Assembly: GCA_026874595.1 (NCBI GenBank)
Contig: CM049321.1
Coordinates: 6,010,979 to 6,074,978 of the forward strand
Length of the DNA stretch: 64,000 nucleotides
Origin: Sipunculus nudus
Taxonomy: Eukaryota; Annelida; Sipuncula; Golfingiida; Sipunculidae
Direction: 5' to 3'
Every line of letters begins with the position of its first letter. Position 1 is the first letter of the stretch. Both the position numbers and the translations under genes were made by a program. Below, piece after piece: positions 12,350-23,982 of the stretch. The notes beneath the pieces were generated by a model. That model was not told where the DNA came from, made no database searches, and saw only the letters and a list, made by a program, of their open reading frames with translations.

Positions 12350-12485
12350 AAAAATGAAAATATAAGTTAAAATATTAGAATTGTTGCAAAAGTTGCAATC
12401 ATTATATATACAGAGTAAAAAACTGAAACTATAAGTTAAAAAATTAGAATTGTTGCAAAAGTTGCAATCATCATATATCCAGGGT
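12350..12485. repeat. Two-copy ~70-bp direct repeat
   Basis: Copies at about 12354-12423 and 12424-12485 share ATAAGTTAAAA..ATTAGAATTG and TTGCAAAAGTTGCAATCAT, with a few differences. Confidence 0.8.
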
Positions 12486-13403
12486 GTAGCCCATATTGGG
12501 TAATATTATGCATACACATATATTTTACTATTTTTAAATGTTTAAACTGAATTTAAAAGAAAATAATGCCACAACATGGCATCTACAAGAATATTCCTTG
12601 AATCACTATTAAAAAGTTTGCTGTCTGCAGAGGCAATATCACCTGAATTGGGAGGAACTGAAAATTGATACAAATTTAACTGATGCTCCGATGAGAGGTT
12701 TTTGGGAAATATTTACTCAAAATGAATCAGGCCGCCGAAGTTGAACATTTGAGCTTTTCAATATTGCTGATTTTTTTTCCAATTGCGCATATAAGAGTTG
12801 CAACTCCAGGTGTTTCAGAGGCGAGAAATAACTGAATATGTTGTCCTAAATGTTTGACTTGCATTTTAAGGGAATCCTGGTCAATAATTCGTATTACATT
12901 TATTGCTGTACATATCTGAAAATCGTAAAATTAGGCTACAGAAGAGGAACACAAGAAAAAATCATGTATATATAGATTAAAGTGTATATCACATATCCAT
13001 GGTAACCGCCGTCATCTCTCACGACCTGGTGTCAATCATACAACCTGTGACAGATATGTTTCGTATAAGAATTCTTATCAAAGTATTTACATAACAAGGG
13101 AAAAAAGGGAAGAAGCCTTTGTTATGACAAATAACAAATGGGTGTGATAGAGCCAAGAGACATATTTTGATAAGCAAATACATTTGAGCGTCGTTAATAT
13201 GAACATCTTGGTGACAACGACTTTGTTCGGATAAAAGGCGATTCACTGCTAATTGTTATTTAAACGTCAGTTCAATTGAAATGTGTGTGAAAATAAAACA
13301 AAACACCAATGATGAATAAAAAGACAAAATCTGTTTACATTAATATTATTTGGTTATTTTAATATAAAGTCAATATTGGTCATGTGTAACTGTTAACTTG
13401 CAG

Positions 13404-13430
13404 TTTTGGCAGAAGTTCACGGAGCAAGAG
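13404..13430 (+). pseudogene. VWD plus copy, exon 2 (27 nt, end of signal peptide)
   Basis: Acceptor TTGCAG, donor GTGAGT, phase 1 to 1. With exon 1 it encodes F/LAEVHGAR, matching YLAEVHGAR in the minus copy (51186-51212). It is intact, but in this arm it lies after exons 3' and 7'. Confidence 0.65.
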
Positions 13431-13891
13431 GTGAGTATTTTTTAAACACGACATTTGGGTATCAATCTGTACATCTGATGTTTGTCACATTAAGTTTCAA
13501 ATCTGATATATGTACTTGTCTGTAATTCGCAGAAGAGCACATATCGACGATAAAAATGGTGATAATGTAGAATTGAATTGGTAAAAGTGTAAGCTTTTTT
13601 GTATTATAATAATAACATATATCATTTAGTGATGATAATTCAGCAAATAAAAGCCAAGGTGATTAACTTTGGCCTAAGTTAGAAATGGTCATTTGTTAAA
13701 AATATAATGTTGGCGTGGATCCAAATGAAAGAGGGATCCAGTCTAATAACTGACTGGAATTACAGTTTCTGCGGGGATATTTTGAATGTTTAACAGAAGG
13801 GTATCATGTGTACCTATGAATATCTGTTGTTTATACATGTTTCCCTTCAGATGACAGCAAAGGTACTGATGTAAGTCTCTTTTTTTCGCAG

Positions 13892-14124
13892 ATATATGTT
13901 GCAAGCTGAGCGGTAACGGGAACTACAAACAATTCGACAATCCTCCGAGTGTACATTTTAGAAGCAACTGTGTGTACAATTTCGCATCTGACATAAATGG
14001 AGTATTTCAAATCTGGGTCGATCCTGAATTCCATAAAGATAACCCTAAAGTCAGCTTCGCAAATAGTACGATCATTCATTATGGCGGCAAGACGTACTAT
14101 CTCAACTACACGGAAGTCCAGTTG
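13892..14124 (+). pseudogene. VWD plus copy, exon 3 (VWD1 first half, open)
   Basis: 233 nt, phase 1 to 0, acceptor CGCAG and donor GTATGT. It is fully open and encodes DICCKLSGNGNYKQFDN.. to ..YYLNYTEVQL, differing from the minus copy at only a few residues (for example SDINGVF against SDIHGVF, HYGGK against HYDGK). It carries the degenerate start of a VWD domain (CC near the start, then the C.YNF strand). Good coding sequence within a gene that is broken further on. Confidence 0.7.
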
Positions 14125-16573
14125 GTATGTCGGAACTTTGTTTTAATTCTATATGTTTCTGTCTAATTTATTAGAAACCTATTGTTCATGTCATTCCAAA
14201 ACCGATAACTTATGTTTCCGCCAAAGATCAAATAAAATTTGCTACATGTGTTATTTTCAAATTCATATACGGGAAAACAACAACATTGATCCCTCATGTT
14301 TATTTCATATTTGACCAAGCATTTTTTAGGTGAAAGCATGGGTAATTTATGTAAGGTTTTCTATTGGAAGAAATGAAGCGTCCAGTGTTTACATCTATCT
14401 CTTTACCACTAATATTATCCTTTCTGTATGTTTGCTTGTCCGAGAATTTCCACAGAAAAAGGCCATGACTGTGGGCCTTTTATCTATCAGCGTCAGTCAT
14501 ATGCCTTAACTGACATAACTTACACCGATTTGGCCCTTCCACTTGCAAACAATTGAATTCCTGCAACATCACACGGCGCTCGCCATTGCTGACCTTCACC
14601 TTGGCCCATCATAACAACGACGTGTATAGGTTGGTTCCATATCCGACACTGGATATCGCTTCATTACTCGTCTGCGGAGTTTGCTACGCCTGAAGAACCA
14701 ATCGGAGGCAATACACCCGTCCTCTGCTACTGGACCTAACAGGTCCTATTGCCCTTGTAACTCTCTAAACGTAAACGTATGTAAGTTTAAGGATCCTGTC
14801 TGTGTTACTTGCACCTCGTGTATTCGTCATACTCCACCATGGGTAAATATTCAAGGTGTTCAATGTGGCTTCACAATCCTAGTTCATATGTTTTATACGT
14901 TGTCATTGGCGAATTTCATGTACCCCCCCCCCCCTCACGGCGAGCTGTAACATCTCCCATTTTTTCTCCTGCTTTCCCCTTAAATTCGTATTTAATTTTA
15001 AAAATATATATATATTTTTTTTTATTTCCCAGCAATTAGATTATTAAGTTTTCCACATTTTTTGTACTTTCTAATACGTTGAGGATTTTAATAAACGGCT
15101 CTGTATATGGTCTGCTCCGTTAATTAACATATTTGTCTTCAAGAGTAAAGGGGGGCGCACTGGCACACACACAGGCTTGTAAATATTGCGTCCGATAAAT
15201 TTCAAGAATATTGTTGTATGTATGATACAGTTCAAACATATATACTCACATTTCAAATACATAACAATTACGGTTTTAAGAAAATAAAATATTATTATTC
15301 CTGTATAAGTTTAAATTATAAATGAGGTTTAGCTATAATAGTTATAGTAAACTCATAAATGGAACCAAAGTCTATCAATACATTTATCCAGATGTTTCAT
15401 TTGAAATCTCTGAATAGCGGGGGAGGAGGGTTACATTGACCATCCACCCTTGTAAAAAATGGGGGAAATATATAACCCCTCACCCATCACCCCATATATT
15501 GACGCCCCTTGATAGAAATAAATTACAAATAACTTTTTATACTGTTGGAGGTCTTTCCATTCTTACACTCAGCTAGTTAATTAGAAGAAGGAACTACTAC
15601 TTCATAGTTATGCTAATTTTATAGAAGTATAAATATTTATGCCGGTCTACCATAAAGTTTGACTACGTAATGCAAAGATATTCAAAACAATACTAGCTGA
15701 GAAACAGAAATACCTCATTTTTATAGGTGCTTTTGAATGCCCTATTTAATTTTCATATTCAAAAATATGTTCAATATGTGGAGGAGACCTAAGACCTATT
15801 TTTTTTATAGCAGGCTTTTCACCAAATTTTTCTACAGATTTTTATTTGATTAAATTGCGAACACATGAATGAACTTTTTTTTATAGCAGGCTTTTCACCA
15901 AATTTTTCTATAGATTTTTATTTGATTAAATTGCGAACACATTAATGAACTTAAGTTTTGCTGTCAAGAACAATTCTTAAAAAGTTTCTTTAACGTTTGT
16001 AAGAGTTTCCAAAAAATATATATAAACACCGCAATGTTATTAACAAAAAAAATTATCCTAGGTGATTGGCTGCATGAATGTTGAATTATCATTTGTTGTA
16101 AAACATCCACAATTCAGGTTGGTCTGACTTGCCAGGTAACCTTGTTAAATATGTTTCGTTTATTTGGTTCACCACAAATGTAAAACGGGGGGGGGGTAAA
16201 AAAATAAAGCAGCCTATGTAAGCATTGATCGTGGTTTTCCGTCCTATTTCTATGAAGGTATCAAGGGATTGTCGTAAGTTTATACACTCCAGATATCGGA
16301 ATAGGGTCCCTAAATATAAATACAATATAAACAAAACCGACGAATATTAATACCTATACCTAGGTGCACCTAATACATACACCATGGATCGATCAGAACT
16401 TTCCTAAACAATTCGAAGGTACTGTTGGAGAAATTATTGAAATATTTTTGTGTTGTTAGTTTAGAATGATTAAGATGTTTAGAACAATCAAATTATCCAA
16501 ACCGTTCTCGGATAAATATTTTTTAGATAAAAAATGGTAAGATACATATATTTAGCTATAATTCACATTACAG
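14125..16573 (+). other. Intron between exons 3 and 4 of the plus copy
   Basis: 14470-15300 is a diverged second copy of 6200-7480. 15799-15950 is a two-copy 76-bp repeat. 16000-16570 matches the minus arm at about 46200-46700 in inverted orientation. No independent gene is recognisable. Confidence 0.5.
15799..15950. repeat. Tandem duplication, 2 x 76 bp
   Basis: Copies 15799-15874 and 15875-15950 begin TTTTTTTTATAGCAGGCTTT and end AATGAAC, with only about two differences. The second copy corresponds better to the single copy in the minus arm near 46740-46860, so the duplication is probably specific to this arm. Confidence 0.9.
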
Positions 16574-16788
16574 CCCAACGGCACGGTTGCCCCTATTCTG
16601 GGCTTCCCCACCTAAGATGATGGCAACATTCGCATAGAGAGCATCGGAGGAAACATAAAGTTTACGATTATACCTGAGGATGTGGAAATCTTTTGGCATG
16701 GGGCTTATTATCTGAAGGTCTGTGTAGGAGATCAATGGAGACAAAATCCGAGCACGATGAACGGTTTATGTGGAACCAACAACGGAGA
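16574..16788 (+). pseudogene. VWD plus copy, exon 4 (VWD1 second half, nonsense)
   Basis: 215 nt, phase 0 to 2, acceptor TTACAG and donor GTGAGT. It encodes PNGTVAPILGFPT, then TAA (16613-16615) where the intact copy has CAA. It then continues in frame to DGNIRIESIGGNIKF..LKVCVGDQW..MNGLCGTNNGE, including the GLCG motif typical of VWD domains. A single C-to-T change explains the stop. Confidence 0.75.
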
Positions 16789-17066
16789 GTGAGTTTTAAG
16801 CCGGTCAGGTCGATATGTTTTACTATAGCCATAAGGAAGGACTAGAAAATATGTGGGACGGTCGCAGTTTAGCCCATCTGGCGGTGAATAATACAACTAA
16901 TTCTCACACTTCGTGACATCAGGCATCACTTTGAGTCAACGAAGAAGTTTACGAATCAATTATGTCTTTCGAGAGAGTATATTCATTTATATAAACATAT
17001 TACTAATAATATGTAAACTGTATGTGGGATAAGAGCTTCAGGAGATGAAAGATATATTTTTTGTAG

Positions 17067-17165
17067 CAAAACTGATGATCTGGTCACTAGCGATGGCGAG
17101 GTTCTCCTGGAAAGAAACTTTGATACGTACAAAAAATTCGACGAATGCTGGAATGTCACGGATGG
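17067..17165 (+). pseudogene. VWD plus copy, exon 5 (end of VWD1)
   Basis: 99 nt, phase 2 to 2, acceptor TTGTAG and donor GTATGT. It encodes KTDDLVTSDGEVLLERNF..FDECWNVTDG, the acidic segment that follows GLCG in VWD domains. It is open and close to the minus copy (KTDDLVTSDGTVLEERNF..FGESWNVVDG). Confidence 0.7.
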
Positions 17166-17362
17166 GTATGTTTATGAAAAGATTCTATTATCACATATCA
17201 TTTCATTCACACAAACTAAGACAAGCATACACGTACAGGCCCAGTGTAGAATGGAAACTGTCTGTAAGAGCAACCTTAAGTGAAACGGAAGCATTCACAT
17301 AGGTCTTACCTGATCTTTCTAATAAGAACAACATCGAACTAAGACCACATATGACCAGTCCG

Positions 17363-17381
17363 GGGGGGGGGGGGGGGGGGG
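17363..17381. repeat. Poly-G homopolymer
   Basis: About 19 consecutive G. Similar runs occur at 18397-18408, 26505-26511, 47231-47244 and 50447-50458, and C-runs at 42988-43001 and 60581-60595. Confidence 0.85.
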
Positions 17382-17718
17382 AGTTCTTTTAACACAGGTT
17401 TCACTTTATATATTCAGTTAGGCTGTAACGATGCACCGATGCACCGCCTCATCGCGACACAGAATCAAGTATGCTTCACTTCTCTCAATAATAGCGACCT
17501 CTGTTGGAACGACAAACACTAAGGGCTTGTGTCCATAATATCGACAGAAAATGTGGTATTTTATATAGCTCTTAAGAAAATTATATCCTTACGTTGTGCT
17601 GTTCCTATTGAAGTAACCGGCATTTATCTGGATTAAAATAACAATTCTTGAAACGCTAGATCAGAGAAGACGACCGTCAGGTGCAGTGCACAAGCTCGTG
17701 GAAATGGTGTATAGTCCC

Positions 17719-17719
<1 letters not shown>

Positions 17720-17780
<61 letters not shown>
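17720..17780. repeat. (TA)n microsatellite
   Basis: About 30 TA units without interruption. Confidence 0.95.
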
Positions 17781-17782
<2 letters not shown>

Positions 17783-17840
17783 GGGTGTGTATCCTATCAT
17801 TTTTAATTAACCCATCCAATTTTTACACTTGTCATTAAAG

Positions 17841-17863
17841 GTGCCACGGGGACACAATTCCAG
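17841..17863 (+). pseudogene. VWD plus copy, candidate exon 6 (23-nt microexon linker)
   Basis: TTAAAG acceptor, GTGAGTAC donor, 23 nt, phase 2 to 1. This matches the phase and position of the 26-nt exon 6 in the intact gene; both begin GTGC and share the GTGAGTAC donor. It would encode GCHGDTIP. The short length makes chance possible. Confidence 0.4.
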
Positions 17864-19639
17864 GTGAGTACTTTGTTTTTAAGTTTTGGTGGGGGATGAC
17901 GGCCTCCAACTTAAAAACCTTTATCTATGAAGTTCTCAAGGTGACATCCTTTGTGGAAAGGGCTATCCAGTGTTTCAATATTACAAGTACCCTAGTGTCT
18001 TCTAGGCCAGCCAACACTGGTGTACACCCCCAGCACGTTATCATTCCCCCCTCCCCCGCAACCAGGCGTGCTGTACAGGTTGTGCATCTGGAAAAATCAT
18101 CCACTAAGGAACATTATTCTGCATTCGCATCTGCAGTGGTGCGCGGTGGCGTCATTATAAGGGTTTTGTGCTTGTGACCCACGGGTGTTGAACCGCGTCC
18201 CAAACTAACCGCCACATGCGCTAGGTCCTTAGCAAAAGTCTATACCACAAAGGTGCCCTCTCATTACCAGGGTGTAAAGGGGTTCTGGTCATTTGAGGCA
18301 GGCAAATGTAGTTGAAATGCGCTATTGGGTAACATTATAGTTTATTGGGTTGTATGCACTCGCACTTGTCAAAATGGGTGAAGGGGTGGTGGGTGGGGGG
18401 GGGGGGGGGTGCTTGGAATCGATATAAACAGGCTCAGAACTAAAAACGAATAGTTCATTTCTGCCCTTAGATTGATGCTGTTGCTATTAACAGTATTTTT
18501 ATCCTGCTGTAAAGGTGAACTGTTAAAAACGCATTTATGTCAATCATACTATATTTAATCTCTTGCATGGACTTGATTATTTATCAGTTTTACTTTCCAT
18601 AGTATTGTATGTTTCAATTAAGCATTTGTGCTTTTTACTGTACAGCACTTTACGCAGGGTTTTTTTCTGGATGTAGCGCTTTATAAATATTTACAATGAA
18701 AATAAAAATAAAAAAAAAGAATGAAAATAAAAATATAATAATAATAAAAATGAGCGCTGGAGGACCCCTTCCCATATATTTTGCACATTTTGGGAATTAG
18801 CACCTAAAAGTAAAGATAATTAGTTTGATTAACGATAAAATATGCTAAAACTACAGTTGGCCAGGGCTTTTTATATTAGCCACCTGCCACCCCCCAACAC
18901 CCCACCCCCATTCCACATCAGAGAGGATCAGGGAGGAGGGTTCAGGGGGTCCGGTTCACCTCCACCCTTTTTTAGCCATTTCAACCTTGTTATTAAGGGT
19001 TTCAGACCATTTTCCTGACCTGGACCTCCTCCCTCCCTTTCCGGAGGACCTTTCTAAGGTTTTTTTCCGTAGTCCTCCAGGATTGGACCCCTATTTTTCA
19101 TAAATCCTGGATCCGCCCCTGCACATTGTGACAGATGCCTGTCCCATTTCACCCAAGCGTATTTCCACAGATATTCTATAAAGGTCGATTTAAGATCGAC
19201 TCTTAAAAATGATCTTTTTTTTATATGAATTATATAAGTAGTAAACTCGTAAAAGTCTTAAACAGTTGGCCAGATTTCACGTACATCATCTTCAAAACTT
19301 GGTGCTTTATGCAGAATGTGTGGTTTTTCACCTGAGGATTATTTCTTAGGATCTATAAGGGCCTAATTCAGTCACAGTCTGACAACGGCAAGACAATATG
19401 AGGGTAAGCAAGTGCTAACAGTTTTAACAAATTGCAGAAATTTCAAAGACGTGCCCTTCGTATTATCTGCCAGTTATTTAATAATAATATAATGAAATGA
19501 CCTAAGAAAATTACTGGTCGTTCACTTTTTTTATAAATGCATTATAAATGCAAATAATCTTTTTTTATAAATGCATTTTTTCAATGCATTATCCTTTGGG
19601 AGGTATACAAGCAATATCTGATTTGATTCAACTGCACGT

Positions 19640-19895
19640 GTCGAACGGCTTCTGTGGCCGGAGGCGGGATGGGGGGATGGGATGAGGCACCTAAGGCATT
19701 ATGATTTATCACGGTAGGCAATATCCAAGGGTGTGCGCTCTGCAGGCTTACTGGGAAGGTGGTGCCCAATAAACGTGCGTCGCTTAAAACCAAGTGCGGG
19801 TCCCCGATTGATATGACCCAATAGTGGGCACGAGAACACCAACAGGGTACACTAGGAGGTGCACTAATCACCGGGCCTGGTTACCACCAGGATAT
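19640..19895. mobile_element. Diverged SINE-like repeat related to 9062-9184
   Basis: TGTGCGCTCTGCAGGCTTACTGGG..CCCAATAAACG..CGATTGATATGACCCA parallels the element at 9062-9184 and 39945-40048 but is longer and more diverged, and it lacks the (AAAT)n tail. The 96-codon ORF on the minus strand here is a by-product. Confidence 0.35.
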
Positions 19896-20529
19896 AAAAT
19901 AAAAGGAAGCGTGTGACACAGCAGTGTCAAGTAGTCCGAAGCCGGAATGGAATTCTGCAGACTTACGTATACTTATTCAAGCTTACATAAGAACAATGGA
20001 CACGACTATCATTTTTTGAAAGAAAAAGAAAAAAAAATTAATTAATCCATTTGCGTTATAATTAAGGAAACATGTATCTTTTATTTGGTTTCATAATATA
20101 ACTGTTTTGTGTTATACCTAAATGTTCTGATGTACGAATGATTTGGATTTTATTTCTTTTTTATATGCCAGGGTCAGATGATATGGTACCTTATAAGCAA
20201 TACAAAAACACACACGCACACACACACATATTTATATGATATCTGACGGTGGTTACACTTAGCAATTGTGATGGAACTCCTCTGTAACCACGGAGTGTCG
20301 GGAATGTTGCAAGGGAGCCATTTCACATACTTTCGCAATATGAGAAATTTGACATTATTTTGCAAAGGGTCAATCACATTACCATCTTTTCTTAAACTAC
20401 GCCACTGAATGTAGCCTACGAAAAACCAGCCAAGCACCAGCGCCCAAAATCACGCAGCCCTTCCCAAACGCGAAAACAGGTATTATGCCACTATGAATGA
20501 CCAGTGTTGTATCACAGGGTATTTATTAC

Positions 20530-21009
20530 GCCTGCGCAATATTATCGATATATCGGGTTATCGCGATACGGTGATTCGCATTTTGAGTATCGCGGTGGGA
20601 TTTTAATATATCGATATCTGTCGATATTTCGTTAAACGTGTCTAAAACTGAGTTTCTGTAGAATTATTATATTTCTGTTACAAATATAGAAATCATCATT
20701 GATTGGGACAAATCAGAGACTACATGTGAAAGGCGTTATCGTGTCTTTGGACAATTAGTAGGGAATGTTCAAGTTGGCCTGATATACCATATCTCTTAGT
20801 TCCATCTAAGGGAATATACATGTCTGTCCTATGATTTTTGGGGATGCGAGAATATTTCTAGACATTAAAGAAAACGAAGTGCCGAACACGGTCATAATTA
20901 TTTGTTTGTCAATTTTATATAATAAACATAGTGCGATATGTTTCACAATACGATAACACGTATCACAATATATTGCAATACAAAATTTGTAGGCGATATG
21001 CAGCCCTAA
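20530..21009. mobile_element. hAT-like non-autonomous DNA transposon (MITE)
   Basis: A 480-bp AT-rich element starting GCCTGCGCAATATTATCGAT and ending ATATGCAGCCCTAA, so its ends are imperfect inverted repeats (GCCTGC../..GCAGCCC). It is flanked by the direct duplication TATTTATTAC (20520-20529 and 21010-21019), which includes an 8-bp TTTATTAC. An 8-bp target duplication and GGCTGC-type termini are typical of hAT elements. No transposase sequence is present. Confidence 0.6.
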
Positions 21010-22425
21010 TATTTATTACTCCAGATAAACTGCAGTTTGTTTTTTTACTCATGAGGGCCACACGCCCTGAATATTGATGAATGACTTGAGTTCTGTTGGG
21101 ACTAAAGTCCGGACTATAGTCCACTTTTTAAAAAGTCGGACTTCATCTAGCTTACATTAAAAAAAGACAAATGGGAAACATTATATAACGATTGTATGCA
21201 TTGTGGACTATAACAAAAATATAAAACCAGGTAAGACCATACACAAATCAAGTTTTATCGCCTTGTCAGAAGCTAAACCTTACTGATTTACGGGCTGGCA
21301 ACCGCTCGCCAATGTAGGGCTTTTCCCACAGGTTAAAGAGAACAACACAGAAATTTTAGGCATAAATACCAGAATGGTCAAAAGATCTCTATCGGACGTG
21401 GATATACTGCCAGTCTATTATACTTAAATGTGGTAAAAAGGGAGCCTAGAACAAATCGCGGCGGTAACTGAGTTTCACCATATGTCGATTTAATGTTTAG
21501 CCCCTGACCACGTCTAAATGACTTAACTAAATACTGGCCAGTGGCCCTCGTCTAAATCGTTCAATTACCAGCGGAAGAGAGGGCATATATTTGCGCCCAT
21601 CTCTCAGGGCCAGCCTAATTTACAATAAGGTGGCCTATTAACGGGTCATTCAAAATATAGGTAAGAGGGGTGGCTGGTATAGGCCTTATGTCTTACAGAG
21701 TCGCGTCGTGTTCACGCATAGACGTTGCGACGTGAGTCAGATCACCTCAGCTATTAAATGTTTGACCTGTCTGGTCTGGTCGCAACGAAATGCCGACCTT
21801 AACACGTTACTACTGAAGAAACTGGCACAAATTAGCCCTCGAAGTCCAGACGGATATGGGGAAACCTGAACGAAACAGTGTTTTGTTTTAATGTTGAACA
21901 TCTGATAGTTCATCCAAACGTCAGCACGGGAAAAGGCTAATCATAATTGGAGTAAATGTGTGTGTACCGTTTATTCATAAAACATGAAGAAGTTCATTTG
22001 TAATGAAATGACCAGATATACTGTTTTCTCATTAATGGAGTATCTGGCAAATGCATAAAAAAATAGATTTACCTGCAATTTCATTGATTCCTGCATATCA
22101 ATATAATCATGCTAATTTGTTTTTTCATTTTAAAGACAGGACATGATACCCACTATATATATATACCCGCACTTTCAGCTATCAGGACATTCAAAAGATA
22201 ATGTTACCACGTGATATTAAACTTTGTGAAGTTTTACTAAAATTATGAATTGTCCGTTCATTTTTTTATGTATGGACTATATAGGATATTTTATGCTTGG
22301 CTGTATCATATTTCACGTACATTGTCAAAAACTGCGTTTTTACATCTTTTCTGTCTCGTTACAAAAAAAAAAGATGTTATCACATTTGTTGATTATATTA
22401 ATCGTCAGATGATGTTACAAAACGG

Positions 22426-22857
22426 TTGAATGAATATGATAAAAAATTGATATACTCAGCAAGAATAAAAAAAAAATATTGCTACGTGCGTTTGCCAACA
22501 GGCGACGTTGAAAAAGGAGATTTATGGATCAACAGCAAAAAACAGAGTACACCAACAATCATATCTCCGGCTTGCCAAGTCGGTTTATATGGCCCTTTCT
22601 CCTGTAGGGATTTGGGGTTTAGGAGCTTAAGACATCTACTTTCTTATTACCACAGTGCCAGGGCCTATTTAATACAACGAACAACAATCATGGTCTCCAT
22701 GATGTATGTTGATTTAATGAAATCTTTCAGGGAAAGGGCACTTAAACGTAGAGTGTCGTCATTGTCCTCTATGACATCACGACTCGCACTCCAAATATGG
22801 CAATATCGTCATGTGGTACGTTCCTGTGTTAACCAACATGCAATAGACCCTGTTTAA
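22426..22857 (+). other. 143-codon ORF of unknown status
   Basis: An open frame from ATG, lysine-rich at the start (MNEYDKKLIYSARIKKKYCY). No domain, signal peptide or family was recognised. It lies in the intron before exon 8 of the broken VWD copy and has no visible counterpart in the other arm. Length is unusual for this AT-rich DNA, but composition gives no clear coding signal. Likely chance or a transposon remnant. Confidence 0.2.
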
Positions 22858-22899
22858 ACCCTGAAGCGCATTCCGAAGTTGTTTACGCCGGGATTGCCC

Positions 22900-23095
22900 C
22901 TATAAATTACTCAATTGTTCCTTGTATCACTGCCTAGCTATCCTTGAAATTTCATTAAACTCCGCTGAGAATTGTTTTGTATAATTGTGCTAACAGACAA
23001 AAAATCACGGACAAACAGGCACACAGACAACCACCGGCTGCCAAAAATAAATAAATAAATAACCCCCGCCGCTTGGTATGGCGGAGGTAAAATCA
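22900..23095 (+). mobile_element. LINE/SINE 3' tail fragment
   Basis: ATAATTGTGCTAACAGACAA, then ACAAACAGGC..ACAGACAAC, (AAAT)n, and finally GGTATGGCGGAGGTAA. This pattern of ACAGACA repeats followed by a GGCGGAGGTAA end is common at 3' ends of invertebrate RTE-like repeats. No coding part is attached. Confidence 0.4.
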
Positions 23096-23397
23096 GTTGG
23101 TTAAATCAACTGACTCGCGCAGACTTGTTTTACGCCTTTCCTGAACCAGTGTTCTTACTGTTTTTAGATCAGATATAAAGCATTGCCATAAGGGTATCGA
23201 AATCTAGCCAGTCAAAAATTATTGTAAGTGCATCCCGTAATCCAATGTCAGTAATGATTTCAACCAGAATGCGTGTTGTTAAATAGACGCCAGAGCGGCT
23301 CAATGAGGAAAGGTATCTGAAAGTGTATCTGGGCGTGATAACTGATTAATTCATTAGAACTTTAATACATGCTCATGGGTATTTCTTTTATTTACAG

Positions 23398-23591
23398 GAG
23401 AATACTCGTGTTGCACTCCCCTACGAGGATCCAATGTTTGATTGCTACATAGATGACAATGACGTGCTTTGCTGCGATTCCCTGCAAGAACCTATGAGAA
23501 TTTGCTCGCCTAAACCATTTTGTTACGACATTTGCTTTGATCATCAATTTGACGCAATAGTGTCTGGCTTGTGTGGAAACTGCAATGGCGT
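23398..23591 (+). pseudogene. VWD plus copy, exon 8 (VWD2 second half, open)
   Basis: 194 nt, phase 0 to 2, acceptor TTACAG and donor GTAAGT. It encodes ENTRVALPYEDPMFDCYIDD..LCCDS..RICSPKPFCYDICFDHQFD..GLCGNCNGV, very close to the minus copy at 38033-38226. Cysteine-rich, with the GLCG motif. It is open, but its partner exons 7 and 9 are missing in this order. Confidence 0.7.
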
Positions 23592-23982
23592 GTAAGTGCA
23601 TACTTAGCATCTAAAAGGATACCAACGTATTCCTGTTATTTTTTTAATCAGTAATATTTCAGGTTGTCAAATTCATTGTGTTTGAACCAGGGTGGCTTCT
23701 TAACCCAGTGGTAAGGGTGGCAGTATAGGGATGGACTTAAGGGGGAAATAGGGTAAACAGTGGTACAGATGAGATTCTGTGACATTCACCCCCCCGCAAA
23801 AATAAGAAAATGTTATCATTTTCACACATATCTATAACATAAATTAATGGTGAACTTACATTATAAACGTATAGAAAAGATTATCCACCTTATCAAAAAA
23901 ATATATCTATCAATCATGTTTGTATTCTTACTTGGGGTACTGATACCACTCAGACAGCTTAATTCTATGCAGCTGCTTGTAA

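Larger units (their letters stand above)
8827..13403 (+). other. Intron-like stretch with SINE and DR1 tandem array
   Basis: It contains a SINE-like element (9062-9184), flanking sequence shared with the minus arm (9185-9330 against 39840-39945), and the ~145-bp tandem array (9835-11175). It also holds a 2-copy repeat at 12350-12485 and otherwise unrecognised AT-rich sequence (11230-12350 and 12490-13400). Part of 12700-13260 matches the minus arm at about 51380-51960, the intron before exon 2. Confidence 0.45.
17166..23397 (+). other. Long intronic region; VWD2 first-half exon missing
   Basis: Apart from the small exon 6 (17841-17863), this 6.2 kb should hold exon 7, but no sequence like it was found; the only copy in this arm is at 8595. 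It contains G-runs at 17363-17381 and 18397-18408, a (TA)n tract at 17720-17780, SINE-related sequence at 18120-18200 and 19640-19890, a hAT-like MITE (20530-21009), a 143-codon ORF (22426-22857) and a LINE-type tail (22900-23095). A piece at 20050-20170 resembles sequence beside exon 7' (9190-9310), hinting that exon 7 once stood here. Confidence 0.5.
2851..23591 (+). pseudogene. Scrambled, broken paralogue of the two-VWD-domain secreted protein gene
   Basis: All recognisable exons match exons of the intact minus-strand gene, but their order is 0, 1, 3', 7', 2, 3, 4, 5, 6, 8. Exon 7' (first half of VWD2) lies upstream of exons 2-6, and a second exon 3 is present. Exons 9 and 10 were not found before or after the gypsy-type insertion at 24-26 kb. 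Lesions: exon 3' has a 1-nt deletion and a TAA; exon 7' a 1-nt deletion; exon 4 a TAA where the intact copy has CAA. Splice sites and most codons remain recognisable, so decay is recent. A truncated secreted fragment (signal peptide plus half of VWD1) could still be made; an assembly mis-join is the main alternative. Confidence 0.75.
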
